Positions 17,719-25,832 of a stretch of DNA of 64,000 nt are shown piece after piece. Source of the stretch: Pseudomonas sp. SL4(2022) (lineage in GTDB: Bacteria; Pseudomonadota; Gammaproteobacteria; Pseudomonadales; Pseudomonadaceae); assembly GCF_026625725.1 (NCBI RefSeq), contig NZ_CP113060.1:1990001-2054000 (forward strand), in the 5' to 3' direction. Position 1 is the stretch's first letter. Each line of letters starts with the position of its first letter. The notes beneath the pieces are model-generated. The model was not told where the DNA came from. It did no database searches and worked only from the letters and a program-made list of their open reading frames with translations. The position numbers and the translations under genes were made by a program.

Positions 17719-18569
17719 TGATTATCGACTGGTACAACTTCACGCCTTGGAGCGCTCTCGCCGGTGGTGCCTTGATCGGGTTGGCAGCGAGTCTGTTTGC
17801 CGTAATGAATGGGCGTATCGCTGGCATCAGTGGCCTGCTCGGCAGTCTGCTGGACGGTGGTGAGGGGCGCGGAGAAAAAGCTCTGTTTCTGCTGGGTGTG
17901 CTGCTTGCTCCTCTGCTTTGGCAAGTGGCTACTCGGTTGCCTGAAATGCAGATCGACAGCGGCTGGCTGGCGCTAACGATTGCCGGCCTGCTGGTCGGGG
18001 TCGGCACGCGATATGGCGCCGGTTGCACCAGTGGACATGGCGTATGCGGTCTCTCACGGCTTTCGCCGCGCTCACTGGTGGCTACCTTGACCTTTATGGC
18101 GGCGGGATTCGCCAGCGTATTTATCCTGCGTCATCTGCTGGGGGGGTTAGATATGCGCAAACTGGTGGCGTTTCTCGCGGGCGTACTTTTTGGCATTGGC
18201 CTGCTGACTGCGGGCATGGCGAATCCGGCCAAAGTGCTGGCTTTTCTTGATGTGGCCGGTGCCTGGGACCCTTCTCTTGCCTTGGTGATGGCGGCTGCTA
18301 TTGGTGTGGCATTCCTGCCATTCAGCTGGGTTCGGCTGCAGCGCACCAGCTTGCTGGGTGCGCCGATGCAAATGCCGACAAAGCGTGAGCCGGATCGCCG
18401 TTTGGTTGGGGGCAGCTTGCTGTTCGGTATTGGTTGGGGAATTGCAGGCATCTGCCCCGGGCCTGCCGTGGCGCTGCTGTTGACCGGGCGCTGGCAAGTG
18501 CTGTTATTCAGCTTCGCCATGCTGGCTGGAATGCTCGCTTTTACTGTGCTGGAGCGCCGGCGCGGATAA
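17715..18569 (+). CDS. YeeE/YedE-family sulfur transporter (PmpA-PmpB fusion)
   Basis: A 284-residue membrane protein with about eight to nine hydrophobic segments. The first half carries the hallmark GAGCTSGHGVCGLSR (about residues 98-112), with two cysteines in the pore region; the second half repeats the fold and has GIAGICPGPA with another Cys. The family moves thiosulfate or sulfane sulfur across the inner membrane; PmpA and PmpB are usually separate proteins of about 140 residues, joined here. Co-transcription with a BigR-like repressor suggests induction by sulfide or persulfide. Confidence 0.85.
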   Translation: MMIIDWYNFTPWSALAGGALIGLAASLFAVMNGRIAGISGLLGSLLDGGEGRGEKALFLLGVLLAPLLWQVATRLPEMQIDSGWLALTIAGLLVGVGTRYGAGCTSGHGVCGLSRLSPRSLVATLTFMAAGFASVFILRHLLGGLDMRKLVAFLAGVLFGIGLLTAGMANPAKVLAFLDVAGAWDPSLALVMAAAIGVAFLPFSWVRLQRTSLLGAPMQMPTKREPDRRLVGGSLLFGIGWGIAGICPGPAVALLLTGRWQVLLFSFAMLAGMLAFTVLERRRG

Positions 18570-18588
18570 CGCTGAAGACCGGGTGATC

Positions 18589-18761
18589 ATGATGAAAGCC
18601 AATGTCGGTAACCTGCGCGTTGCGCCGGGCTGATTCTGCTGGGTCTGAGCTTCGCAGGCATGTAATTGGCCTCTGGCGTTGTCCCGCTGGCCACTGGCGT
18701 GTTCCGCTTCCGTCCGGTGTATCTGCTGCTGGGCATCAATACCTGCAAAAGCAAAGGCTAA
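18589..18761 (+). pseudogene. Decayed DUF2892 (YgaP-like membrane) gene
   Basis: Translation from 18592 gives MKANVGNLRVAPG, then a +1 shift gives LILLGLSFAGM, an in-frame TAA, and LASGVVPLATGVFRFRP followed by LLGINTCKSKG and a stop at 18759-18761. The start, the central LVPL-TG-FRF segment and the LLGINTC end are those of DUF2892 proteins. One frameshift and one stop interrupt about 57 codons. It follows the sulfur transporter by 19 bp, where such genes commonly sit in BigR-type operons. Confidence 0.75.
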
Positions 18762-19018
18762 ACGCATCGCGTCATATCAAGCTGACCTGCCCCGGGCCGT
18801 TCAAACGGCGATTACTGGCTCCGCCGTCTCCTTCTGCCGTTCTCGCGTCACACCATCACCGTCACCACATGTCCGTCATGACTCGCAGTTGCAGCGGGCG
18901 TTCTGCTGGCCGTCCGAAGTTGGGCTAAAACTAAATGGACGCAAGCCGATATGCGTCATACGCAAACACATAATCCCCGATCACCCATCGCCAATGGGTG
19001 CGCTTTGAGGCTCTCTCT
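18762..19018 (+). other. 257-bp stretch without a recognisable gene
   Basis: Between the DUF2892 remnant and the PAS-MCP gene I see no conserved reading frame, terminator or repeat. Only the GAGG ribosome site eight bases before the ATG at 19019 is evident. Confidence 0.4.
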
Positions 19019-20338
19019 ATGTTCGGTACAGCGCTTCGCACGGAGTTACAGCAGTCCCAGTTGCAGTTGGCGTCCTATCAGCATCTCCTGGCTGCTATAC
19101 GCCAGGCCTTTGCCGTGATCGAATTTACGCCAGAGGGTGAAATTCTCGATGCCAGCCAGCCGTTTCTCTCGGTTATGGGTTACAGCCTCGATGAACTGCG
19201 TGGTCAGCATCACCGCCTGCTTTGCAGTCATGAGCAAACCTCAAGCCCGGCTTATGCGCAGTTCTGGCGACGGTTAGCCAGTGGCGAGACGTTCTGCGAC
19301 CGCTACAAGCGCGTGGCCAAAGGGGGGCGCGAGGTGTGGCTGGAGGCCTGTTACATGCCGGTGCGCAATGCCGATGGCAAGGTCGTACGGGTGGTCAAGA
19401 TCGCTACCGATATCACCGCGCGCATGCATGCCGAGTTGCAGCACGAGAGCTACATGAATGCGCTCAACCGCTCAATGGCGATGATCGAATTCAACATGTC
19501 TGGCGAGGTGCAAACGGCCAACGAGAACTTCCTCGGTACGACGGGGTATCGGCTCGATGAGATTCGCGGCAAACATCACCGGCTGTTCTGTGCTCACGAA
19601 GAGGTGAGCAGTGAGGCCTATCGCAATTTCTGGCAGCGACTGACGCACGGTGAAGTGTTTTCAGGGCGCTTCAAGCGGGTCGGTAAGAGTGGGAGAACAA
19701 TTTGGCTGCGTGCCACCTATAACCCGCTGTTTGATGCCAATGGACGGCAGTATGGTGTGGTCAAGTTTGCCACTGACATCACCGAGCAGGTTGAGCAGCG
19801 TGAAGCGGAGTCCGCCGCCGCTCGACTGGCGTATGGCATTGCCCGGCAAACCGGCAGCAGCGCGGATGCCGGTAGCGAGACGGTCCGTGAGGCCGTGCAT
19901 GTGGTCCGGGGGGTGGCTGAAGAACTGGTGGACGTGGCGCAGCGCATTGAAGCCCTGGGGGCGCAGTCTGAACGCATCAGCAGCATCGTTCAGGTGATCC
20001 GCGGGATTGCCGAGCAGACCAACCTGCTGGCCTTGAACGCCGCCATCGAAGCGGCCCGTGCTGGCGAGCAGGGGCGCGGGTTTGCGGTGGTGGCCGATGA
20101 AGTGCGCAACCTGGCGGCGCGCACCAGTCAGGCCACCGTTGAAATCAACGACGTGGTGCGCCTTAACCATGATCTGGCCACGCAGGCCGTCAGTGGCATG
20201 GATGGCAGCAAGCAGCATGCGGAGAAGGGCGTGCTGCTGGTCAATCAGGCCGGTGAGATGATCCTGAAAATCCGTGATGAAGCGCAGCGGGTGGTTGATG
20301 CGATCGGTCAGTTCACCAATGTGATAGAGGACGAGTAG
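19019..20338 (+). CDS. Soluble PAS-PAS-MCP signalling protein, BdlA-like
   Basis: A 439-residue protein with no membrane segment. Two tandem PAS/PAC domains (about 20-140 and 142-262) share the repeated motif GHYxLDELRG-HHRL and end in VVKIATDIT and VVKFATDIT. The C-terminal half is a methyl-accepting signalling domain with the conserved hairpin tip [21 protein letters not shown]. aeruginosa BdlA, needed for biofilm dispersion and tied to cyclic-di-GMP, has the same layout and nearly the same size. No CheR-docking pentapeptide is visible at the end. ATG 19019 has GAGG eight bases upstream; a longer GTG start at 18998 lacks one. Confidence 0.8.
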   Translation: MFGTALRTELQQSQLQLASYQHLLAAIRQAFAVIEFTPEGEILDASQPFLSVMGYSLDELRGQHHRLLCSHEQTSSPAYAQFWRRLASGETFCDRYKRVAKGGREVWLEACYMPVRNADGKVVRVVKIATDITARMHAELQHESYMNALNRSMAMIEFNMSGEVQTANENFLGTTGYRLDEIRGKHHRLFCAHEEVSSEAYRNFWQRLTHGEVFSGRFKRVGKSGRTIWLRATYNPLFDANGRQYGVVKFATDITEQVEQREAESAAARLAYGIARQTGSSADAGSETVREAVHVVRGVAEELVDVAQRIEALGAQSERISSIVQVIRGIAEQTNLLALNAAIEAARAGEQGRGFAVVADEVRNLAARTSQATVEINDVVRLNHDLATQAVSGMDGSKQHAEKGVLLVNQAGEMILKIRDEAQRVVDAIGQFTNVIEDE

Positions 20339-20361
20339 CGCCCCTCTGCAGTCGGGGCGCT
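20337..20361. terminator. Hairpin between convergent genes
   Basis: AGCGCCCC (20337-20344) pairs with GGGGCGCT (20354-20361) around nine bases, exactly between the ends of the PAS-MCP gene and aguA. There is no T run, so intrinsic termination is uncertain. Confidence 0.5.
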
Positions 20362-20366
20362 AACCC

Positions 20367-21473
20367 TCAGCGTCCTTGAGGGGCAGGCTGTTGTTGGGTG
20401 ATGCAGTGGATGTTGCCACCGCCCAGCAGAATTTCCCGCCCGGGCACCATCACCACCCGGTGCGCCGGGAACAGGCGAGCCAAAATGGCCTGGGCTTCGG
20501 CATCTTTAGGGTCTTCGAAGCTGGGCGCGATGATGCCGCCGTTGACGATCAGGAAGTTGACATAGGAGCCCGCCAGACGGATCGACGGATCGCGCTCCTG
20601 AGTGCCGGCCACCAGGTCCACCCCTGCGCATTCTTCATCGGTCGCATACAGCGGGCCGGGAATCGGCATTTTGTGCACGATTAATTGACGACCTTTGGCG
20701 TCACGGGCATTTTCCAGCACGCGCATGGCGGCCTGGCAGCGCGGGTAGTTGGGGTCATTGGCGTCATCGGTCCAGGCCAGCAGCACTTCACCGGGGCGCA
20801 CGTAGCAGCAGAAGTTGTCAACGTGGCCGTCGGTTTCGTCATTGAACAGGCCGTCCGGCAGCCAGATCACCGTGTCGATGGCCAGGTGATCCGCCAGGTA
20901 CTGCTCAATCTGCTCGCGCGTCAGGTGCGGGTTGCGGTTGGGGTTGAGCAGGCATTCTTCGGTGGTGATCAGGGTGCCTTCGCCGTCGACGTGGATGGAG
21001 CCACCTTCCAGCACCAAGTCATCGGTGCGGTAGCGGGCGCACCCTTCGATCTGCAGGATTTTGCGCGCCACCTGATCGTCACGCATCCAGCTGGCGTACA
21101 ACCCGCCGTTATGGCCGCCCCAGGCATTGAAGGCCCAGTCCACGCCGCGCACTTCACCGCCGCTGTTGGTCACAAAGGTTGGGCCGGTGTCGCGGACCCA
21201 GGCGTCGTCGGTGGTGATCTCCACCACGCGGATATGGGGGTGGGCCAGACGCTCGCTGGCGTTTTCGTACTGCCCGGCAGACACGGCAACCGTCACGGGT
21301 TCGAATTCGGCAATGGCCTTGGCCACGGCCGTGAAGGCCGCCTGCGCCGGTTTGCCGCCCAAACGCCAGTTGTCCGGGCGCTCCGGCCAGACCATCCAGG
21401 TTTGGCTGTGAGGTTCCCACTCGGCGGGCATGCGAAAACCATCGGCGCGTGGGGTGGTGGTCAGGGCTGTCAT
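20367..21473 (-). CDS. aguA: Agmatine deiminase AguA
   Basis: A 368-residue peptidylarginine-deiminase family enzyme that converts agmatine to N-carbamoylputrescine and ammonia. The catalytic Cys357 is in [10 protein letters not shown] near the end. WVRDTGP and DGHVDNF carry the acidic and His residues of the active site, and [12 protein letters not shown] is the family signature. The start at 21473 gives the length known for P. aeruginosa AguA. The partner gene aguB, usually adjacent, is not in this window; instead a divergent amidase sits upstream. Confidence 0.93.
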   Translation of the reverse strand: MTALTTTPRADGFRMPAEWEPHSQTWMVWPERPDNWRLGGKPAQAAFTAVAKAIAEFEPVTVAVSAGQYENASERLAHPHIRVVEITTDDAWVRDTGPTFVTNSGGEVRGVDWAFNAWGGHNGGLYASWMRDDQVARKILQIEGCARYRTDDLVLEGGSIHVDGEGTLITTEECLLNPNRNPHLTREQIEQYLADHLAIDTVIWLPDGLFNDETDGHVDNFCCYVRPGEVLLAWTDDANDPNYPRCQAAMRVLENARDAKGRQLIVHKMPIPGPLYATDEECAGVDLVAGTQERDPSIRLAGSYVNFLIVNGGIIAPSFEDPKDAEAQAILARLFPAHRVVMVPGREILLGGGNIHCITQQQPAPQGR

Positions 21474-21887
21474 AGGTTCACCAAAAATGAGGCGGCTGGG
21501 TGGGTGGCAGTCGATGTCCGGCATGGGCTGCTACCTTACACAGGCGCTGTGCGGCGGTCATCTGACGCGAACAGTGCAGTGTTAGCGTAGCGTGGGTGCA
21601 GGCTCGTTGCAGTGGATGGGCTATTTATAGCCGATAAAAATCGGCTTTTGAAGCATAAAAATCTTCCTTGAAGCGTTTTTTATCGATTAATATCGAATAA
21701 AAATCTGGTTACAGGGGTTCTTTACATCGACGTTTGGTTTCGCATGCCCAGCGTAAACCTCGCGTTAAAACGGATTGAGTGCCGAGTGTGTGCAGCGCCA
21801 TGCTGGCTGACGGGTGCTGCCAACCAACCTTTACTTCACACGGCAGTGTGCGCACTGCATAACCCGCATCCCTTAGGTGGTGACAAC
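21474..21887. promoter_or_regulatory. 414-bp divergent regulatory region with AT-rich repeats
   Basis: The region separates aguA from the amidase and holds no gene. ATAAAAATC occurs three times (21634-21642, 21655-21663, 21697-21705) and TTGAAGC twice, while GCGTTTTTTATCGA at 21673 and TCGAATAAAAATC at 21693 form an imperfect inverted repeat around ATTAATA. The base composition here is far lower in GC than the flanks. This is a good candidate for a shared operator, for instance of an AguR-like or other regulator encoded elsewhere. Confidence 0.45.
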
Positions 21888-23597
21888 ATGATCGAAGTAA
21901 CCGAGCTTTCCATTGCCGAACTGCGCGCCGCACTGGCAGCCGGTCGCACAACGGCGGTCGAGTTGGTGCAGGCCTATTACGCCCGCATTGATGCTTATGA
22001 CGGTCCTGCTACACCGACCCGCCTCAATGCCGTGGTGGTGCGTAACCCGGACGCCCTTAAGGAAGCTCAGGCCTCCGATGCGCGTCGCGCCCGGGGTGAA
22101 ACCCTCGGCCCGCTGGATGGCATTCCGTATACCGCCAAAGACAGTTACCTGGTCAAAGGGCTGACGGCCGCGTCTGGCAGCCCGGCCTTCAAAGACCTGA
22201 TCGCCTACCGTGATGCCTTTACCGTGGAGCGTCTGCGCGCCGGTGGAGCTATTTGCCTGGGCAAGACCAATATGCCGCCCATGGCCAACGGTGGCATGCA
22301 GCGCGGCGTCTATGGCCGTGCGGAAAGCCCTTACAACGCCGCCTACCTGACTGCACCTTTTGCCTCTGGCTCGTCTAACGGAGCCGGTACGGCCACCGCC
22401 GCCAGCTTTGCCGCCTTTGGGCTGGCTGAAGAAACCTGGTCGAGCGGGCGCGGCCCGGCCTCGAATAACGGTTTGTGTGCCTATACGCCGTCGCGCGGGG
22501 TGATTTCGGTGCGGGGTAATTGGCCGCTGACGCCGACCATGGACGTGGTGGTGCCCTATGCGCGCACCATGAGCGATCTACTGGAGGTGCTGGAGGTGGT
22601 GGTCGCCGATGACGCCGACACGCGCGGCGACCTCTGGCGTTTGCAGTCTTGGGTGCCGATCCCGAAAGCCTCGGACGTCCGTCCGGCCGGCTACGCCCAA
22701 CTCGCTGCCAAGGCTGACGCGTTGGCCGGCAAGCGTTTGGGTGTGCCGCGCATGTTTATCAACAAGGATGATGCCGCTGGCACCAGCGAGAACCCTGGCA
22801 TCGGCGGGCCGACCGGCCAACGCATCCACACCCGGCCTACCGTCATCGCGCTCTGGGAGCAGGCGCGCCAGGCGCTGGAGGCTGCCGGCGCGGAGGTGAT
22901 CGAAGTGGATTTCCCACTGGTGTCCAACTGTGAAGGTGACCGCCCCGGTGCGCCGACCGTGTACAACCGGGGTATCGTTACGCCCGAGTTCTTGCATGAC
23001 GAGTTGTGGGAACTGAGCGGCTGGGCGTTTGATGACTTTTTGCGGGCCAACGGCGACCCCAAGCTGAATCGCCTGGCTGATGTCGACGGCCCGCAAATTT
23101 TCCCCCATGACCCCGGCACCTTGCCCAACCGCGAAGGCGACCTGGCCGCCGGTATGGATGAATACGTCAACATGGCCAAACGCGGCCTGAAGAACTGGGA
23201 CGAAATCGAAACGCTGCCCGACGGCCTGCGTGGCCTGGAGCACACGCGCAAGATCGATCTGGAAGACTGGATGGACAGCCTCGGCCTCGACGCCGTGCTG
23301 TTCCCCACGGTGGCTGACGTTGGCCCGGCGGATGCCGATATCAATCCGGTTTCGGCCGACATCGCCTGGAGCAACGGGGTGTGGGTGGCCAATGGCAACC
23401 TGGCCATTCGGCACCTGGGCGTGCCCACCGTGACCGTGCCGATGGGCGTGATGGCGGATATTGGCATGCCGGTCGGGTTGACCTTTGCCGGCCGTGCTTA
23501 CGACGACTCGGCGTTGCTGCGTTTGGCGGCCGCGTTTGAGTCCACCGGCTCAAAACGCCAGATCCCGCCACGCACACCGCCGCTGTCAGGCCGTTGA
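21888..23597 (+). CDS. Amidase-signature family hydrolase
   Basis: A 569-residue cytoplasmic amidase-signature protein. The catalytic Lys is in YTAKDSYLVKG, the cis-Ser in ASGSSNGAG, and the nucleophile Ser in TWSSGRGPASNNG, giving the Ser-cisSer-Lys triad. The usual GGSxRxPA is altered to SSGRGPA. The large insertion between about residues 330 and 430 makes it longer than GatA. Substrate unknown; it could cleave an amide or carbamoyl product linked to the neighbouring agmatine pathway, but that is only suggested by position. ATG 21888 follows AGGTGG; the frame is open to 21744 but without a ribosome site. Confidence 0.8.
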   Translation: MIEVTELSIAELRAALAAGRTTAVELVQAYYARIDAYDGPATPTRLNAVVVRNPDALKEAQASDARRARGETLGPLDGIPYTAKDSYLVKGLTAASGSPAFKDLIAYRDAFTVERLRAGGAICLGKTNMPPMANGGMQRGVYGRAESPYNAAYLTAPFASGSSNGAGTATAASFAAFGLAEETWSSGRGPASNNGLCAYTPSRGVISVRGNWPLTPTMDVVVPYARTMSDLLEVLEVVVADDADTRGDLWRLQSWVPIPKASDVRPAGYAQLAAKADALAGKRLGVPRMFINKDDAAGTSENPGIGGPTGQRIHTRPTVIALWEQARQALEAAGAEVIEVDFPLVSNCEGDRPGAPTVYNRGIVTPEFLHDELWELSGWAFDDFLRANGDPKLNRLADVDGPQIFPHDPGTLPNREGDLAAGMDEYVNMAKRGLKNWDEIETLPDGLRGLEHTRKIDLEDWMDSLGLDAVLFPTVADVGPADADINPVSADIAWSNGVWVANGNLAIRHLGVPTVTVPMGVMADIGMPVGLTFAGRAYDDSALLRLAAAFESTGSKRQIPPRTPPLSGR

Positions 23598-23677
23598 ATC
23601 GCGTGCTGAGTTGACTCAGCGCGTGTTTCAGCTGGGGGCTGGCACGCAGTGCGCGAGGAGTAGTGGGCTATAGGTAG

Positions 23678-23887
23678 TCAGGCGCTGTGACGGTGGTGCA
23701 GTTCGAATTGCTGGTGGCCGTCGTCCCAGCCGGCTTCCCAGGCAGCGATCAGCACGTCGGCGGCTAGCCCGCGCGGGGCGTTGGTCTGTCCGGTCAGCCC
23801 TGCCATGTAGCCCTGTTGGTAAGCCTTGTTGAGGCTTTCCAGGCTCCAGTGCTGGGCATCTTCCGTGGTGAGGTCGGCGCAGGCCAT
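23678..23887 (-). CDS. Small RMF-like protein
   Basis: About 69 residues. The central AYQQGYMAGLTGQT and the terminal AAWEAGWDDGHQQF mirror the Gly-Tyr-Gln-x-Gly and Trp-x-x-Gly-Trp-Arg/Asp pattern of ribosome modulation factor and related small proteins. True RMF is basic and binds the ribosome; this protein is acidic, so a different role is likely. The start is uncertain: ATG 23887 has a poor ribosome site and a GTG at 23974 would add 29 residues. It lies between the amidase and gshA, facing the former. Confidence 0.5.
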   Translation of the reverse strand: MACADLTTEDAQHWSLESLNKAYQQGYMAGLTGQTNAPRGLAADVLIAAWEAGWDDGHQQFELHHRHSA

Positions 23888-24036
23888 AGCGGCAGCTCGC
23901 AGTAGATTGACCCCTATGATGCTAGCTGCATGCTCTGGGCGAGGTGTTGCCGCTGATCCCACTTTTGCCACCACTGGTGGTTTATGTGATGCAGTTGGCG
24001 AAATGCCGGCTGCGCGCGAGCCGGCATTCTTTGCCG

Positions 24037-25617
24037 TTAAACAGCTAGCGCCAGGATGCTGGCCTGATAGGCAGCGGCAAAGCTGTCGAAGTCGCCCTCT
24101 TCGTGTGCTTCCAGCTCGGCTTGCTCCTGCAGCGACTGCGCGGCGCTGGCCTCGAAGGCCGCTTGCTGTTCGGCGCTCAACGGCTGACTGCGGAAGTAAG
24201 CGGCATGCAGCTTGCTCTGGCGCAGGGCGAACTCGGTAAAGCTCAGGCCTTGTTGCAGTTGCGCCAGCACCTGGGCAGACGGCGTCAGACTGGAGTCGGC
24301 GACCTTCGCCTGTTGCGCTTGCAAGGCCAGGCTATGGGCATTGCTACCCTGGTTCTGGTCGAGCAGCTCGGCCAGCGGACGGATTTGTTCCAGCAACTCA
24401 TCGGCCCAGGCCTGTAGCGCCACCGGCTGGCCATTGCGGTGCAGCTGCAGGCCTGGGCGGCGGCCTTCCTTGACCACGCTGAGGAAATTGTCGGTGCAGG
24501 CATGGCATTCGCCACTTTGCAGCAGCGGGCTGTCAGCCAGTGCGCAGAACAGCAGGAAGGCGTCGAGGAAGCGCGACTCGGTCAGATCGATACCCAGCGG
24601 CAGGAACGGGTTGATGTCCAGGCAGCGCACTTCAACGTATTGCACACCACGGGCCATCAGCGCCTGGATCGGCCGCTCGCCGCTGTAGGTCACGCGTTTC
24701 GGGCGGATGTTCGAGTAGTACTCGTTTTCGATCTGCAGGATGTTGGTATTGAGCTGCAGCCACTCGCCACCCTTCTTCGCGCCGATTTCTACGTAGGGCG
24801 GGTAGGGCGTGCCGACCGCTTGACGCAGGCTGTCGGTGTAGCTGGCCAGGTCGTTGTAGCAGGGCGTCAGGCCGGACTGGGCGCTGCTCTGATAGCCCAG
24901 ATCGCTCATGCGCAGGCTGGTGGCGTAGGGCAGATAGAGGGTTTCTGCGTCCAGCTCCTGCAACTGATGTGGGCGGCCGCGCATAAAGCCCTTGTGCAGC
25001 GCCGGTGAGGCACCGAACAGGTACATCAGCAGCCAGCTGTAGCGGCGGAAATTGCGGATCAGCGCGATATAGCGTGCCGACTGGTAATCCCGCGCGCTGC
25101 GCGTGTCGCCTTCGGCCTGCTGCTGCAGCTGCCACAGCCCTTCCGGCAGGGAGAAGTTGTAGTGGATGCCGGCAATGCATTGCATGGTCTTGCCGTAACG
25201 CAGGGCCAGGCCCTTGCGGTAGACGTATTTGAGTTCGCCGATATGCGAGCTGCCATAGCGGGCGATGGGGATCGTTTCCTCGTCCGGCAGGGCGCAGGGC
25301 ATCGAAGGGCTCCACAGGTATTCGCCGTCCAGCTTGCTGTAGGCGAAACGGTGGATCTGCTCCAAGTCAGCCAGGGTCGTGTGCGGATCAGGCTCGGCCG
25401 GGGTGATAAATTCCAGCAGCGATTCGGAATAGTCCGTGGTGATCTGCGTGTGGGTCAGCGCCGAGCCGAGGGCTGCCGGGTGCGGGGTCAGAGCCAACTG
25501 GCCGTTGCCGTCGACGCGCAGGCATTCGCGCTCGATACCGTGCAGGCACTGGGAAAGCAGGGAGAGGTTGGCGCGCTCGCCAAGCTGGGCCAGGCGGCGG
25601 GGTAACAGGTCGCTCAA
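24037..25617 (-). CDS. gshA: Glutamate-cysteine ligase GshA
   Basis: A 526-residue ATP-dependent ligase that makes gamma-glutamylcysteine, the first step of glutathione synthesis. The N-terminal GIERECLRV and [13 protein letters not shown] motifs and the central [12 protein letters not shown] are diagnostic of the proteobacterial type I enzyme. Translation probably begins at a TTG (25617) with AAGGA eight bases upstream. Together with tex, ompR and envZ it keeps the Pseudomonas order. Confidence 0.95.
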   Translation of the reverse strand: MSDLLPRRLAQLGERANLSLLSQCLHGIERECLRVDGNGQLALTPHPAALGSALTHTQITTDYSESLLEFITPAEPDPHTTLADLEQIHRFAYSKLDGEYLWSPSMPCALPDEETIPIARYGSSHIGELKYVYRKGLALRYGKTMQCIAGIHYNFSLPEGLWQLQQQAEGDTRSARDYQSARYIALIRNFRRYSWLLMYLFGASPALHKGFMRGRPHQLQELDAETLYLPYATSLRMSDLGYQSSAQSGLTPCYNDLASYTDSLRQAVGTPYPPYVEIGAKKGGEWLQLNTNILQIENEYYSNIRPKRVTYSGERPIQALMARGVQYVEVRCLDINPFLPLGIDLTESRFLDAFLLFCALADSPLLQSGECHACTDNFLSVVKEGRRPGLQLHRNGQPVALQAWADELLEQIRPLAELLDQNQGSNAHSLALQAQQAKVADSSLTPSAQVLAQLQQGLSFTEFALRQSKLHAAYFRSQPLSAEQQAAFEASAAQSLQEQAELEAHEEGDFDSFAAAYQASILALAV

Positions 25618-25714
25618 GATTGCATTCCTTCACGCATCGGTCGCCCCAATATGGGGACGACAAGCCTGCTCTACAAGGGGGCGAGAAAACCGCTTTCAGC
25701 GGTCGGTAGCGCTT

Positions 25715-25744
25715 TATAACCCGAGGTGGGTGAAGAAGGTTATA
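25715..25744. repeat. Inverted repeat upstream of gshA
   Basis: TATAACC (25715-25721) and GGTTATA (25738-25744) form a 7-bp inverted repeat separated by 16 bp, about 100 bp upstream of the gshA start. It could be an operator or part of a promoter; no regulator is indicated. Confidence 0.35.
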
Positions 25745-25795
25745 GCTGGGCGCAGTGCTTTTGCATCCGGGCGACGCGGCAGGGGCGGGCGCATG

Positions 25796-25826
25796 GCCCA
25801 CGGACATAATGGTTATGTCCGTGGGC
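25796..25826 (-). terminator. Perfect 14-bp hairpin after tex
   Basis: GCCCACGGACATAA (25796-25809) pairs without mismatch with TTATGTCCGTGGGC (25813-25826) around a three-base loop, six bases past the tex stop. There is no T run on either strand, so it may protect the 3' end or act in Rho-dependent termination. Confidence 0.6.
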
Positions 25827-25832
25827 GCTGGC

